DNA of 43,479 bases from Propionibacteriaceae bacterium (GTDB lineage: Bacteria > Actinomycetota > Actinomycetes > Propionibacteriales > Propionibacteriaceae): contig JAISAO010000027.1 in assembly GCA_031266665.1 (NCBI GenBank), positions 1 to 43,479 of the forward strand. The letters run 5' to 3'. Shown piece by piece: positions 1 to 7,504 of this stretch. The position numbers and the translations under genes are program-made. Below the pieces are notes generated by a model that saw only the letters and a list, made by a program, of their open reading frames with translations, did no database searches and had not been told where the DNA came from. Each line of letters starts with the position of its first letter. Within the stretch, counting starts at the first letter, position 1.

Positions 1-1527
1 GGGGTTGAGTGGGCTGAGCTTTGGCGGCTGTTGGTTAGTCCCAGCCTCCCCCTGGGGCGCCAGGGCGGCCCAAGCCAGCAGCCGGTTCGACTGGTCGGTC
101 GGCCAGACGGTCAGCCAGCACTGGTCGAAGGGCTGGTCGGCCAAGGTCGGGCTGACGGCGGCGTAGCCCAGGCCGGTGCGGCGGCCGTCCTCCGGATAGG
201 CGTAGGCGGCGCCGATGGTGACGGGGCCGTCGCGGCTGGCGATGGTGGCGGGCGGGGTCAGGCCGAGGCGGGTCATCAGGGTGTCGGGCAGGGCCAGGCC
301 GGCGGCGGGCGCGGCCCCCAACAATTTCAGGAAACCGGGCGTGACGCTTACCAGCGGCAGTGGGGCGCTGGGCCAGACGGCCAGGGTCAAGTCGTCCGGC
401 TCTTCCCGCCAGGCCCCCGCCGCCTGGACGCCGGCGGCGCTGGCCAGGCCGTCGCAGGCCGTCCCCGAGACGGCGCCGGGGGCCTCCAACACCCAGGTGG
501 CCCCGCCGCCGGCCAGATAGTCGGCCGAGGCCGTTACCAGATCGGCCGTCTGGCGGGTGTCGAGCCAGGCGCAGGCCGCCCAGGCCAGGGCCGCCAACAG
601 CGCCCAGACGGCCGCTTTGGAGGCCCCGCCGACGGTGTTGCGCCAGGCCTCGCGGGCGACCTCGGCCCAGCGGACACGCTGGTTGGCGGCCGGTCGACCG
701 GCACCTGGCGGGAGTCTGCCACGCCGTTCTCGTTCCGGTCGGTGGGACGGCTCTTCGCCCCGGGCCGGCCCGTGATCGGCCTCCGGGCCGTCGTCGCGGT
801 GTCCCTGGTCCGGGTCTTCGGCCGGTCTCTGTGATCTGTCCGGTGGGCCGCCCCAGGTGGCGGCGGCCGGTGCTGGGGCGGGGCGGATCGGGTCTGCGGC
901 CGGGGCCGGGGTCTGTCCCAGGTCTAGGACTTGGGAACAGATGGCGCGGGTCTCGGGGTCGTGGGTGGCCACCACCACGATGACGCCGTCAAGGGCCAGT
1001 CGGGCCAGCGCCCGGTCGACCTCGCGGGCGGCGGCCCGGTCCAATTGAGCGGTCGGCTCGTCGATCAGCAGCAGGTCGGGCCTCCCGGCCAGGCCCCGGG
1101 CCAGCATCAGGCGTTGGGCCTCGCCGCCGGACAGGGCGGCGAAGGACTGGGCGGCGACCTCGGCCAGGCCGACCCGGCGCAACAACTCGGCCGCCTCCCG
1201 CTCGGCCTGCCGCCGGCTCGCCCCCAGGGCCACCAGGGGCAGGGCGACGTGGTCCAGGGCGCTGCGCCGGGGAACGCCGTGGGGGTTCTGGAAGACCCAG
1301 CGGACAGAGCGGACGTTGGACTGCTCGATGACGCCCTGGCGCGGTGCCTCCCAGCCGGCCAGCAGGCTGAGCAAGGTCGACTTGCCCGACCCGGACGGCC
1401 CGACCACGCCGACCACCCCGCCCGGGCGCCAGGTGAAGTCGAGTTGGCGGAACAAGACCCGGCCGGCGACGAACCAGTGACCCACCCCCCGGCCCCGGAC
1501 GACAGGCCCGTCCGGTTGGCTCAACAT
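1..1527 (-). CDS. MacB-like ABC transporter, ATPase fused to membrane/extracytoplasmic domain (partial)
   Basis: The frame is open from the ATG at 1527 to the window edge, so the C-terminus is missing. Residues 1-210 form an ABC ATPase: Walker A GPSGSGKS at about 43-50, a signature LSGGEAQR, Walker B LLLIDEPT and the switch His in ATHDPE. A hydrophilic Pro/Arg/Asp-rich linker of roughly 85 residues follows. Then comes one hydrophobic helix (about AAVWALLAALAWAACAW) and an extracytoplasmic domain that continues off the edge. This order matches MacB-type transporters, which move peptides or antibiotics from the outer membrane face rather than through the membrane. The start overlaps the end of the upstream adaptor-like gene by 7 bases (ATGTTGA), so the two are probably translationally coupled. 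I infer that the pair exports, or protects against, the small secreted peptide encoded at the head of the same strand run. The substrate is unknown. Confidence 0.85.
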   Translation of the reverse strand, partial: MLSQPDGPVVRGRGVGHWFVAGRVLFRQLDFTWRPGGVVGVVGPSGSGKSTLLSLLAGWEAPRQGVIEQSNVRSVRWVFQNPHGVPRRSALDHVALPLVALGASRRQAEREAAELLRRVGLAEVAAQSFAALSGGEAQRLMLARGLAGRPDLLLIDEPTAQLDRAAAREVDRALARLALDGVIVVVATHDPETRAICSQVLDLGQTPAPAADPIRPAPAPAAATWGGPPDRSQRPAEDPDQGHRDDGPEADHGPARGEEPSHRPERERRGRLPPGAGRPAANQRVRWAEVAREAWRNTVGGASKAAVWALLAALAWAACAWLDTRQTADLVTASADYLAGGGATWVLEAPGAVSGTACDGLASAAGVQAAGAWREEPDDLTLAVWPSAPLPLVSVTPGFLKLLGAAPAAGLALPDTLMTRLGLTPPATIASRDGPVTIGAAYAYPEDGRRTGLGYAAVSPTLADQPFDQCWLTVWPTDQSNRLLAWAALAPQGEAGTNQQPPKLSPLNP

Positions 1528-2579
1528 CGCAGGTCCGGCCCCGGGGCCAGGCTGACTTGTTCCGGGGCGGGGCCGGTGAATTGGAGGAAGACCTCGCCCA
1601 GTTGGGAGCCGACCACGCTGGCCGCCACCGGCTGGCCGTCGCCCAGCAGGCAGGCCGAGCCGTCGCTGGCCGCCATCACCGCCACGGCCGGCGCCAGAGC
1701 CACGCTGATCGGCTGGGCCAAGGCATAACGGCCGGTCACCGTGCCCGTGCCCTGGGGTCCAAGGGCCTGACGGACCGCCGGCCAGGCCGCCAACTGGGCC
1801 AGGGCCGCCGGGTCGGAAACAACCCCGTTATCGTCCACCGGCAGAGTCTGACCGCCCACGGCCACCGTCCTAGCGCCCGGGGCCAGGTCTTGGGGCAGGG
1901 GCGAGATGTTGGCGCCGGCCACCGGCCGGGCGAAGTCGGCCAGCGTCTGCCCCGGGGCCACGGTGTCGCCCAGGGCCGCCTGGCAGTCGTCCCAGGCCAC
2001 GGCCGGTTGCGGCAGCCAGACCGTCGCGTCGACCGGGATCGTGCCGTAGGGCCAGTCGTCGCTGGTTTGGCCGACGGCCCGGGCGGCCTGTTGGAAGGCT
2101 TCGATCAGGGCTTGGTTGACCCACTCCGGGGGGTCGCCCGTCCAGTGGCCGAGCCGGGCCAACTCTTGGGCCAGGGCGGCCACGTCGGCTCCGGCGTTGC
2201 CGTAGGTCAGGTCGCGCCACAGTGGCAGGGCGGTGGCCAGATTGAGCAACGGCCGGCCGTCCAAACCGAGGGAGGACTGGCCGGACTGGGCCTCGCCGCC
2301 CAGGGCGCAGGCCCAAGCAGTCACCCGGCCAGCCCGAGGGGCCTGGAGGCGGGACTCGGGGCCTGGGGTCAGGGCCAGGCTGACCGTCCGGGCGTCGTCG
2401 TAGTCCTGCCAGGTCAGCGCCACCGTGCCGCCGGCCGTGGCCTGGGCCAACGGCGACGGCGGCTCGTCCCAGGCGATGGCCCAGCCGACCAGCCCGCCGG
2501 CCGCCAATAGGGCCAGCCCGAGCACCACCAGCAATCCGGCCGGGGGGCGGGTCCCGGATGATCGCGGACGAGATCTCAT
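1521..2579 (-). CDS. Membrane-anchored adaptor-like protein with peptidoglycan-binding-like domain
   Basis: About 352 residues from the ATG at 2579; the only more upstream start is a TTG at 2633. An N-terminal Arg-rich stretch and one transmembrane helix (LLVVLGLALLAAGGLVGWAI) place the rest outside the cell. The middle, around DLTYGNAGADVAALAQELARL, resembles the helical repeat of PG_binding_1 domains. The C-terminal half (repeated VAPGQTLADF-like and VTGRYALAQP-like strands) resembles the barrel and membrane-proximal parts of HlyD/MacA-like adaptors of Gram-positive bacteria. It overlaps the ABC transporter gene, as MacA-type partners usually do. I infer that it is the extracytoplasmic adaptor of that pump. 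The family assignment rests on architecture, not on a strict motif. Confidence 0.7.
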   Translation of the reverse strand: MRSRPRSSGTRPPAGLLVVLGLALLAAGGLVGWAIAWDEPPSPLAQATAGGTVALTWQDYDDARTVSLALTPGPESRLQAPRAGRVTAWACALGGEAQSGQSSLGLDGRPLLNLATALPLWRDLTYGNAGADVAALAQELARLGHWTGDPPEWVNQALIEAFQQAARAVGQTSDDWPYGTIPVDATVWLPQPAVAWDDCQAALGDTVAPGQTLADFARPVAGANISPLPQDLAPGARTVAVGGQTLPVDDNGVVSDPAALAQLAAWPAVRQALGPQGTGTVTGRYALAQPISVALAPAVAVMAASDGSACLLGDGQPVAASVVGSQLGEVFLQFTGPAPEQVSLAPGPDLRC

Positions 2580-2738
2580 GGCACCAATACTCTCATCGCC
2601 GCCTCCACCGGTCAGAACGGGTCGTTTCGGCAATGCGGGGATGGCTCACGGGCCGGCCCAGATCTCGGATCGAGTCCGGGGTGACGCGGAATGGGGTCAT
2701 TGCTGGGGCGCTCCGCTATCTCGCCGTGGACAAGGGGC

Positions 2739-3374
2739 TCAGGTGACATGAGTCGGATCGCTAGCGCATGAGATGAATTTGTCGTTGTTGTAGTAATCGT
2801 CGAAGACTCCGGCATCGAAGTCTCTTTGGTAGTCCTCAGCCGTGTACCCTGCGGGTTTGAGGCCGACACGGACCAGGCATTGGGCTATGATCACGGAGGT
2901 GTCGAGATGGTCCGGGTTACCTTGGATCTGGTATTGAAGGGCGACTATCGCGTCCCAGTCCGTGCTACTGGCGCCACACTGTTTAACGAGGGCATTAACG
3001 GCGTCCGGGTCGCGCGCAATTTCCGGGGGCGCGCCCACCTGCATCGCCCCGCCTTGGCCGACTGAGACATCAGTGAACCCTAGATCTTCCAAGCATTGCA
3101 CGTAGACTGATTTCAGTTCGGAAAGTTCGGCTTCGCTGATTTGCCCGTCGGCCAGCGCCCGCCGGCCGGCCGCGGTCTGGGCGCCGCGATAGGTCCGGTC
3201 GAACTCATCGGCCCAGGGTCCGCTGAAAACGACTTCTCCCGGGTCGGCCGCTGTGGGGGAAAGGGCGGATGTTTTGATGGGGGCGGTCTCAACGGGCGGG
3301 GCGGTGGTGGTGGAGCAGGCGCTCAGGCCGGCTAAAATTATCAATGGCAACAAGCGGCGGGCCAAGGCAGTCAT
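2739..3374 (-). CDS. Lipoprotein paralogue 1 of a tandem triplet
   Basis: A 211-residue predicted lipoprotein. The signal MTALARRLLPLIILAG ends in the lipobox LSAC, followed by a short Thr/Pro linker. The mature domain shares with its two neighbours the blocks FSGPWADEFDRTYRGAQ, LADGQISEAEL, YVQCLEDLGFTD, KQCGASSTDWDAI, YQIQGNPDHLD, AQCLVRVGLKPAGYT and FISCASDP. Four Cys are conserved across the three copies (in YVxCLE, QCG, AQCLV and the C-terminal SC/AC), which suggests two disulfides. I do not recognise the domain. It lies 28 bp downstream of paralogue 2 on the same strand. No convincing ribosome-binding site precedes the ATG. Immunity or target-binding for the nearby secreted peptide is only an inference from position. 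Confidence 0.75.
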   Translation of the reverse strand: MTALARRLLPLIILAGLSACSTTTAPPVETAPIKTSALSPTAADPGEVVFSGPWADEFDRTYRGAQTAAGRRALADGQISEAELSELKSVYVQCLEDLGFTDVSVGQGGAMQVGAPPEIARDPDAVNALVKQCGASSTDWDAIVALQYQIQGNPDHLDTSVIIAQCLVRVGLKPAGYTAEDYQRDFDAGVFDDYYNNDKFISCASDPTHVT

Positions 3375-3402
3375 CGACTGCTCGGATTCTGGGGCGGGGC
3401 CA

Positions 3403-4044
3403 TCAGGTGGCGTGGGCCGGGTCGTCGTTGCAGGCGATGAATTTGGCGTCTAGGAGTTCGTCGAAGGCGCCGGAGCTGAAGTCGGCTTTATAGTCGGCGG
3501 CCGTGTAGCCCTCGGGTCTGAGACCGACCCGGACCAGGCACTGGGCCATGATCGCGTAGGTGTCGAGATGGTCCGGATTGCCCTGTATTTGGTATTGGAG
3601 GGCGACGATGGCGTTCCAGTCGGTGCTGCTGGCACCGCACTGCCTTTCCAAAGCAAGGGCCGCCTCTACGTCGCCCTCGACCTCCGGCGGCATCTGCATT
3701 TCTTCTCGCCCTCCCTCGCCTACTGTGATATCGGTGAAGCCTAAACCCTCCAGGCATTGGACGTAGGTCACTTTCAGCTCGGCCAATTCCGCCTCGGTGA
3801 TCTGCCCGTCGGCCAACACTTGTCGGGCGACCACGGTCTGGGCGCCGCGGTAGGTCCGGTCGAACTCATCGGCCCAGGGGCCGGTGAAGACGACTTCTCC
3901 CGGGTTGACCGCTTCGGAAGAAAGAGCGGACGTTTCAAATGGAGCGGTTGGATCGGTCTCGTCAGGTGAGGCGGCTGGTGTGGAACAGGCGCTAAGACAA
4001 GTCAAAACAGCTAACATTAACAGGCGGCGTGCGAAGAAAGTCAT
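3403..4044 (-). CDS. Lipoprotein paralogue 2 of a tandem triplet
   Basis: A 213-residue predicted lipoprotein starting at the ATG at 4044. The open frame extends upstream to 4296, but that part overlaps paralogue 3 in another frame and lacks the family signal. The signal MTFFARRLLMLAVLTC ends in lipobox LSAC. The mature domain repeats the family blocks, including TGPWADEFDRTYRGAQ, QITEAELAELK, YVQCLEGLGFTD, RQCGASSTDWNAI, YQIQGNPDHLD and AQCLVRVGLRPEGYTA. All four conserved Cys are present. It differs most in the acidic stretch before the second Cys (EVEGDVEAALALE), where the other copies have a RDPDAV motif. At DNA level it is very like paralogue 1, implying fairly recent duplication. Function unknown. 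Confidence 0.75.
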   Translation of the reverse strand: MTFFARRLLMLAVLTCLSACSTPAASPDETDPTAPFETSALSSEAVNPGEVVFTGPWADEFDRTYRGAQTVVARQVLADGQITEAELAELKVTYVQCLEGLGFTDITVGEGGREEMQMPPEVEGDVEAALALERQCGASSTDWNAIVALQYQIQGNPDHLDTYAIMAQCLVRVGLRPEGYTAADYKADFSSGAFDELLDAKFIACNDDPAHAT

Positions 4045-4129
4045 GGTTGTAGTGTCATTAGTTCGCTCGCGCCATTGTGCCGCCGAGACGCTTTGACTGG
4101 ACAATGACTCGGACTTCGAGTTGAGGGAA

Positions 4130-4867
4130 TCAGACGGTATGAGCCGGGTCGTCATTGCAGGAGACGAACTTGGTGTTGTCGTAATAATCGTCGAAGACGC
4201 CAGAGCTGAAGTCAGCCTTATAATCATCGGCTGTGTAGCCTTCGGGTTTGAGGCCGACCCGGACCAAACATTGTGCCATAATAACGGCGAAGTCAATATG
4301 GTCCGGGTTGCCTTGTATTTGGTAGTGGAGAGCGTCTATTGCATCCCAGTCAGTGCTTTGAGATCCGCACTGACTGACGAGGGCTTTGACGGCGTCCGGG
4401 TCTCGCACAATTTCTAATGGCGGATCCACTGACATCGCTCCGTTCTGGTCGATCTGTATATTGGTGAATCCAAGATTCTCCAGGCATTCGACGTAGGTCG
4501 CCTTCAATTCGATCAGCTCAGCCTCGCTGATTTTCTCGTCGGCCAGCGCCAATCGGCCAGCTGTAGTCCTAGACTCGCGGTAAACGCGGTCGAACTCTTC
4601 AGCCCACGGACCGCTGAAGGCTACATTTTCTGGATCAACGACTTTTGCTTCCGCGGAAACTATGGATGTCGTGGGTAGGGTGGTTGGCGCGGTTTCATCG
4701 GACAAAACTGAGCAGGCACTCAGACAAGTCAAAGCCAAGAGCACAAGATAACTGCCTGCACAAAAAGCTCTAGGAGGTAAAACCCGACCAGACGCCCTCT
4801 TGGAGGCACGCCTTTCGCGGCTTACCTCCAAGAGGGTCTGGGCACGGTCATCGGCCATGCTTTCCAT
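4130..4867 (-). CDS. Lipoprotein paralogue 3 of a tandem triplet, with N-terminal extension
   Basis: About 245 residues from the ATG at 4867 (a second ATG lies at 4858); both start just after the stop of the secreted-peptide gene at 4878. Unlike its paralogues it has some 35 charged residues (MADDRAQTLLEVSRERRASK...) before the hydrophobic signal FCAGSYLVLLALTC and lipobox LSAC. The mature domain carries the same blocks and four Cys: SGPWAEEFDRVYRESRT, YVECLENLGFTN, SQCGSQSTDWDAI, YQIQGNPDHIDF, AQCLVRVGLKPEGYTA, FVSCNDDP. The DNA encoding the extension folds into a long imperfect hairpin (4788-4841), so the extension may be a by-product of an RNA element. This is the copy nearest to the peptide gene and the most diverged of the three. 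Function unknown. Confidence 0.7.
   Translation of the reverse strand: MESMADDRAQTLLEVSRERRASKRASGRVLPPRAFCAGSYLVLLALTCLSACSVLSDETAPTTLPTTSIVSAEAKVVDPENVAFSGPWAEEFDRVYRESRTTAGRLALADEKISEAELIELKATYVECLENLGFTNIQIDQNGAMSVDPPLEIVRDPDAVKALVSQCGSQSTDWDAIDALHYQIQGNPDHIDFAVIMAQCLVRVGLKPEGYTADDYKADFSSGVFDDYYDNTKFVSCNDDPAHTV
4788..4841 (-). other. Long imperfect inverted repeat between peptide gene and lipoprotein 3
   Basis: Arms CCAGACGCCCTCTTGGAGG (from 4788) and CCTCCAAGAGGGTCTGG (ending 4841) pair over about 17 bases with a 2-nt bulge around a loop of some 18 nt. The element lies within the first 30 codons of lipoprotein 3 and about 40 bases after the stop of the secreted peptide. It has no clean T-run, so it is not a standard terminator. 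It could attenuate transcription or stabilise the peptide mRNA. Confidence 0.5.
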
Positions 4868-4877
4868 GGTCTGCCGC

Positions 4878-5162
4878 TCAGTCTCGTTCGTAGCCCCAGA
4901 ACCATTCGTTGGCATAGCACATGGAAGCATTCGACGTTTGAGTCCGTGCTGCCTTGGGGCCGAAGGAGTAAGTATTATCGTGTCCCAGGACGTGCCTGAC
5001 CCATGTGCAGGTGTGGTCGTTGCTGGCCGAGTGATAGGTGTACACGCCACAGCCCCCGGCCCACGCCTGGGCCTCCGCCGCCGGCAGGCAGACCAGCGCG
5101 CCTACGGCGAGCGTGCCCGCCGCAACGACGGTGATGAGCTTCTTCTTGATGCTGCTCAGCAT
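4878..5162 (-). CDS. Small secreted Cys-containing peptide, candidate bacteriocin (loosely lactococcin-972-like)
   Basis: 94 residues from the ATG at 5162, preceded closely by AAAAGGGAGGCG. The N-terminus is a clear Sec signal peptide: KKK, then ITVVAAGTLAVGALVCL, with a likely cut after PAAEA or AEAQA. The mature peptide of about 62 residues begins WAGGCGVYTYHSASNDHTC and ends in an aromatic cluster MCYANEWFWGYERD, with three Cys (38, 52, 82). The size, Sec signal, Gly/aromatic start, central His/Ser/Thr region and aromatic C-terminus recall lactococcin 972-type bacteriocins. There is no strict motif match, so I treat the family as tentative. It is followed on the same strand by three lipoproteins and a MacB-like export pair, a context that supports a toxin, signal or other exported peptide. 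The local base composition is lower in GC than the flanks. Confidence 0.75.
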   Translation of the reverse strand: MLSSIKKKLITVVAAGTLAVGALVCLPAAEAQAWAGGCGVYTYHSASNDHTCTWVRHVLGHDNTYSFGPKAARTQTSNASMCYANEWFWGYERD

Positions 5163-5396
5163 CGCCTCCCTTTTCTGATATGAGCTTCGATCACGATGAC
5201 GCGACGAAGCATATGTTAAATATCTTGATATGGGAGCCTCTCGTCTGGCAATGGCGTTGTCAAGCATAAGTTAGTAACGGTTGTATAACGATGTGTCTGG
5301 ACGGCTTGAGTGCGCCCCATGGCGGGGTAATCGCCCCGGCGCTCTCCCATCTCCCATCTCCCGTCGCCCGGGGCGCGGACCTGGTGGCGGGGCGGG

Positions 5397-5415
5397 TCAG
5401 GTTAGGCTAGGCTGC
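5397..5415 (+). promoter_or_regulatory. DtxR/IdeR-like iron box 1
   Basis: TCAGGTTAGGCTAGGCTGC matches 14 of 19 positions of the DtxR/IdeR consensus TTAGGTTAGSCTAACCTAA, with a perfect left core AGGTTAGGCTA. It lies about 85 bases before the FTR1 start, a position expected for iron-dependent repression. Confidence 0.65.
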
Positions 5416-5421
5416 CCATGT

Positions 5422-5440
5422 TTGGGCGAGGCAAACCTCG
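5422..5440 (+). promoter_or_regulatory. DtxR/IdeR-like iron box 2 / palindrome
   Basis: TTGGGCGAGGCAAACCTCG matches about 13 of 19 consensus positions. It is part of a longer palindrome GGCGAGG-CAAA-CCTCGCC followed by TAA. It is spaced 25 bases from box 1, close to two-and-a-half helical turns, so paired dimers are possible. Confidence 0.5.
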
Positions 5441-5498
5441 CCTAAGCATCACTTCTTAGCAGGGCTGGGCGCCGGCGCGTCCGGGAGGGGGCCGCTCC

Positions 5499-6860
5499 GT
5501 GAGACGACGGTTGACGCTGCTGGCGCTGCTGGCGCTGGCCGGGGCGGGACTGCTCTGGGCCCAGGCTCCGGCGGCCGGGGCTGACGACACGGCTCCCCAG
5601 ACCTGGGGGGATGTGGCCGACATCATGTCGGATCTGCTGGACCAGGCTTGGGAGGACTTTCAGGCCGGCCGGCTGGAGGAGGCTCGGGATCGGGTCAACG
5701 ACGCCTACTACGGCCACTACGAGGCGGACGGCTTCGAGAAGACGGTCATGGCCCACCTGGCGGGCCAAGACGCCACCGACGCCGAGTACGGCTTCAGCCT
5801 GATCAAGAAACTAATCTTGGCCGGCGGGCCGGCCGACGAGGTGTCCGGGCAGATCGAGTCCCTCCAGGCCAGGCTGGCCGACCAGGCCGCCCGGTTGGAC
5901 GGGTCGGGGCCCAACCCGGTCAAATTGTTCTTCGACGCCTTGATCATCATCTTGCGCGAGGGGGTCGAGGCCATCTTGGTCCTCGGCGCCATCATCGCCT
6001 ACCTGGTCAAGGTCGGGGCCAAGGACCGTCTGCCGCTGGTCTACGCCGGGGCCGGGCTGGCCGTGGCGGCCTCGGCCGGGCTGGCCTGGGTGCTCAACGC
6101 CGTCACCGCCTTGGCCGGGGCGCCGCAGGAGGTCATCGAGGGCGTCACCATCCTGGTCGCCATGGCCATGTTGGTGTGGGTGGCCAACTGGATGGCGGGC
6201 CAGGCGGCCGCCGGGCAGTGGGGCGCCCGGATCAAGGGCATGGCCGCCGCCTCCCTGGGGCGGCGCTCGGTCTGGTCGCTGGCCGGGGTGGCCTTTTTGG
6301 CCGTCTTCCGCGAGGGGGCCGAGGTCATCCTGCTCTACCAAGCCCTGCGGGCCGGGGCCAAGGGCTCTAACACGCCGCTGTGGGCCGGTCTCGGCCTGGG
6401 GGTGGTCGGGCTGGTCGGCCTCTACCTGGCGATGCGCCGCCTGGCGGTCAGAATCCCCCTGCGGCCCTTCTTCACGGCCACCTCGGCGCTGCTGGCCGTC
6501 TTGGCCTGGACCTTCGCCGGCAACGGCGTGACCGAGTTGCAAGAGGGGGACGTCTTGTCGCTCACCCCCCTGCCCGGCTTCCCCACGATCGATTGGCTGG
6601 GTCTGCATCCGACCCTGGAGTCGGTCGCGGCCCAGGGCCTGCTGCTGGTCGTGCTGGCGGCCTCGCTGGCCTTCTCCTGGCGGCGGGCGGTCAAGCGACG
6701 GGCCGCCCCGGACGGGCCGACCAGGCCAGTCGAACCATCGTCCCAGGTCGAGCAACTGTCCCAGGTCGGACAACCGTCCTTGGTCGAACAACCGACCCTG
6801 GTCGGACAACCGTCCCAAGTCGGACAACCGTCCCAGGTCAGACAACCATTCGTCCAATAA
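5499..6860 (+). CDS. FTR1-family iron permease
   Basis: A 453-residue protein with GTG start and ribosome-binding site GGGAGGGGG. A signal peptide (MRRRLTLLALLALAGAGLLWAQAPAAGA) precedes a helical extracytoplasmic domain of about 110 residues. A multi-helix membrane part follows with both iron-transport signatures of the family, REGVE at 153-157 and REGAE at 271-275, whose Glu residues bind iron during translocation. In Campylobacter and E. coli systems (FetM with FetP) this permease works with a periplasmic P19 protein, which is the next gene here. The last 45 residues form a 6-residue repeat of the type SQVGQP that is not part of the family and is encoded by an 18-bp tandem repeat. First gene of an 11-gene iron operon under DtxR-like boxes. 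Confidence 0.95.
   Translation: MRRRLTLLALLALAGAGLLWAQAPAAGADDTAPQTWGDVADIMSDLLDQAWEDFQAGRLEEARDRVNDAYYGHYEADGFEKTVMAHLAGQDATDAEYGFSLIKKLILAGGPADEVSGQIESLQARLADQAARLDGSGPNPVKLFFDALIIILREGVEAILVLGAIIAYLVKVGAKDRLPLVYAGAGLAVAASAGLAWVLNAVTALAGAPQEVIEGVTILVAMAMLVWVANWMAGQAAAGQWGARIKGMAAASLGRRSVWSLAGVAFLAVFREGAEVILLYQALRAGAKGSNTPLWAGLGLGVVGLVGLYLAMRRLAVRIPLRPFFTATSALLAVLAWTFAGNGVTELQEGDVLSLTPLPGFPTIDWLGLHPTLESVAAQGLLLVVLAASLAFSWRRAVKRRAAPDGPTRPVEPSSQVEQLSQVGQPSLVEQPTLVGQPSQVGQPSQVRQPFVQ
6721..6846 (+). repeat. 18-bp tandem repeat in the 3' end of the FTR1 gene
   Basis: Seven imperfect 18-bp units of the type CGTCCCAGGTCGGACAAC lie head to tail. They keep the reading frame and encode a Ser/Gln/Val/Pro hexapeptide repeat at the cytoplasmic or extracytoplasmic tail. 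Copy number changes by slippage would lengthen or shorten the tail in frame. Confidence 0.9.
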
Positions 6861-6883
6861 CAATAACTATCAAAGGAAGAAAT

Positions 6884-7495
6884 ATGACACCACGCCACAT
6901 CGTTGTCTCCTTGTTGGCCCTGGGCCTGGGGTTCGGTCTGACGGCCTGCTCCAGCGGGGACGACGACCCCGCCACCGGCTCCGAGACCACGGCCGACGAC
7001 ACCGCCGCGCCGGGTCCGGGCGATGCCGCCGGCTTCACCGAGTACCCCATCGGCGACCCCTTGACCCTGCCGCCGCTGGAGGTGGCGGCGGTCTACTTCC
7101 AGCCGGTCGACATGGAGCCGGCCGGCATGGGACTGGCGGCGGCCCAGGCCGACATGCACCTGGAGGCCGACATCTCGGCCGGCCCCAATGAGCTGGGCTA
7201 CGGCGTGGGCGATTTCGTGCCCGACCTGACGGTCGATTACACCATCACGGCCGAGGACGGCAGCATCGCCGCCGAGGGCACCTTCATGCCCATGAACGCC
7301 TCCGACGGACCCCACTACGGCGCCAACGTGGCCCTGCCCGAGGCCGGCGTCTACCAGGTCAAGTTCTCCATCCACTCGCCGGCCGAGAGCGGCACCGTGT
7401 TGCACGTCGACCCCGAGACCGGCGTCACCGGCCGCTTCTGGACCACGCCGATAGTGGCCGAGTGGACCTTCGACTACAGCCCCAGGGAGTGGTAA
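6884..7495 (+). CDS. P19/Tp34-type periplasmic iron-transport lipoprotein
   Basis: 203 residues; ATG at 6884 after a good ribosome-binding site AAAGGAAG. A lipoprotein signal ends in LTAC (cysteine near residue 23), followed by an acidic Ser/Asp/Thr linker. The mature domain has the features of the P19/Tp34 family: a Met-rich segment DMEPAGMG, then ADMHLEADI and later GPHYGANVALPEAGVYQVKF, with His and Met residues placed as in the metal site of Campylobacter P19. P19 proteins bind iron and copper and feed FTR1 permeases. Lipid anchoring would keep the protein on the outer membrane face of a Gram-positive cell. It sits 23 bp after the FTR1 gene. Confidence 0.9.
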   Translation: MTPRHIVVSLLALGLGFGLTACSSGDDDPATGSETTADDTAAPGPGDAAGFTEYPIGDPLTLPPLEVAAVYFQPVDMEPAGMGLAAAQADMHLEADISAGPNELGYGVGDFVPDLTVDYTITAEDGSIAAEGTFMPMNASDGPHYGANVALPEAGVYQVKFSIHSPAESGTVLHVDPETGVTGRFWTTPIVAEWTFDYSPREW

Positions 7496-7504
7496 GCCGC
7501 CTCG

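Larger units (their letters stand above)
5163..5498. promoter_or_regulatory. Divergent intergenic region between peptide operon and iron operon
   Basis: A 336-bp stretch without a gene. The left half (5163-5290) is AT-richer and should hold the minus-strand promoter of the peptide operon. It contains a short palindrome ATATC-TT-GATAT at 5220-5231 and a TTGACA hexamer (minus strand, 5258-5263) for which I see no well-placed -10. The right half is GC-rich and carries two DtxR/IdeR-like boxes just before the iron operon. An iron repressor bound there might influence both directions, but the boxes lie much nearer the iron genes. Confidence 0.5.

Noticed and set aside
31..1728. Several open frames on the plus strand at the left edge
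   Set aside because: They are antisense to the ABC transporter, whose ATPase motifs are intact on the minus strand.
5258..5263. TTGACA hexamer as -35 of the peptide operon
   Set aside because: No acceptable -10 hexamer at 16-18 bases; kept only as a note in the intergenic entry.
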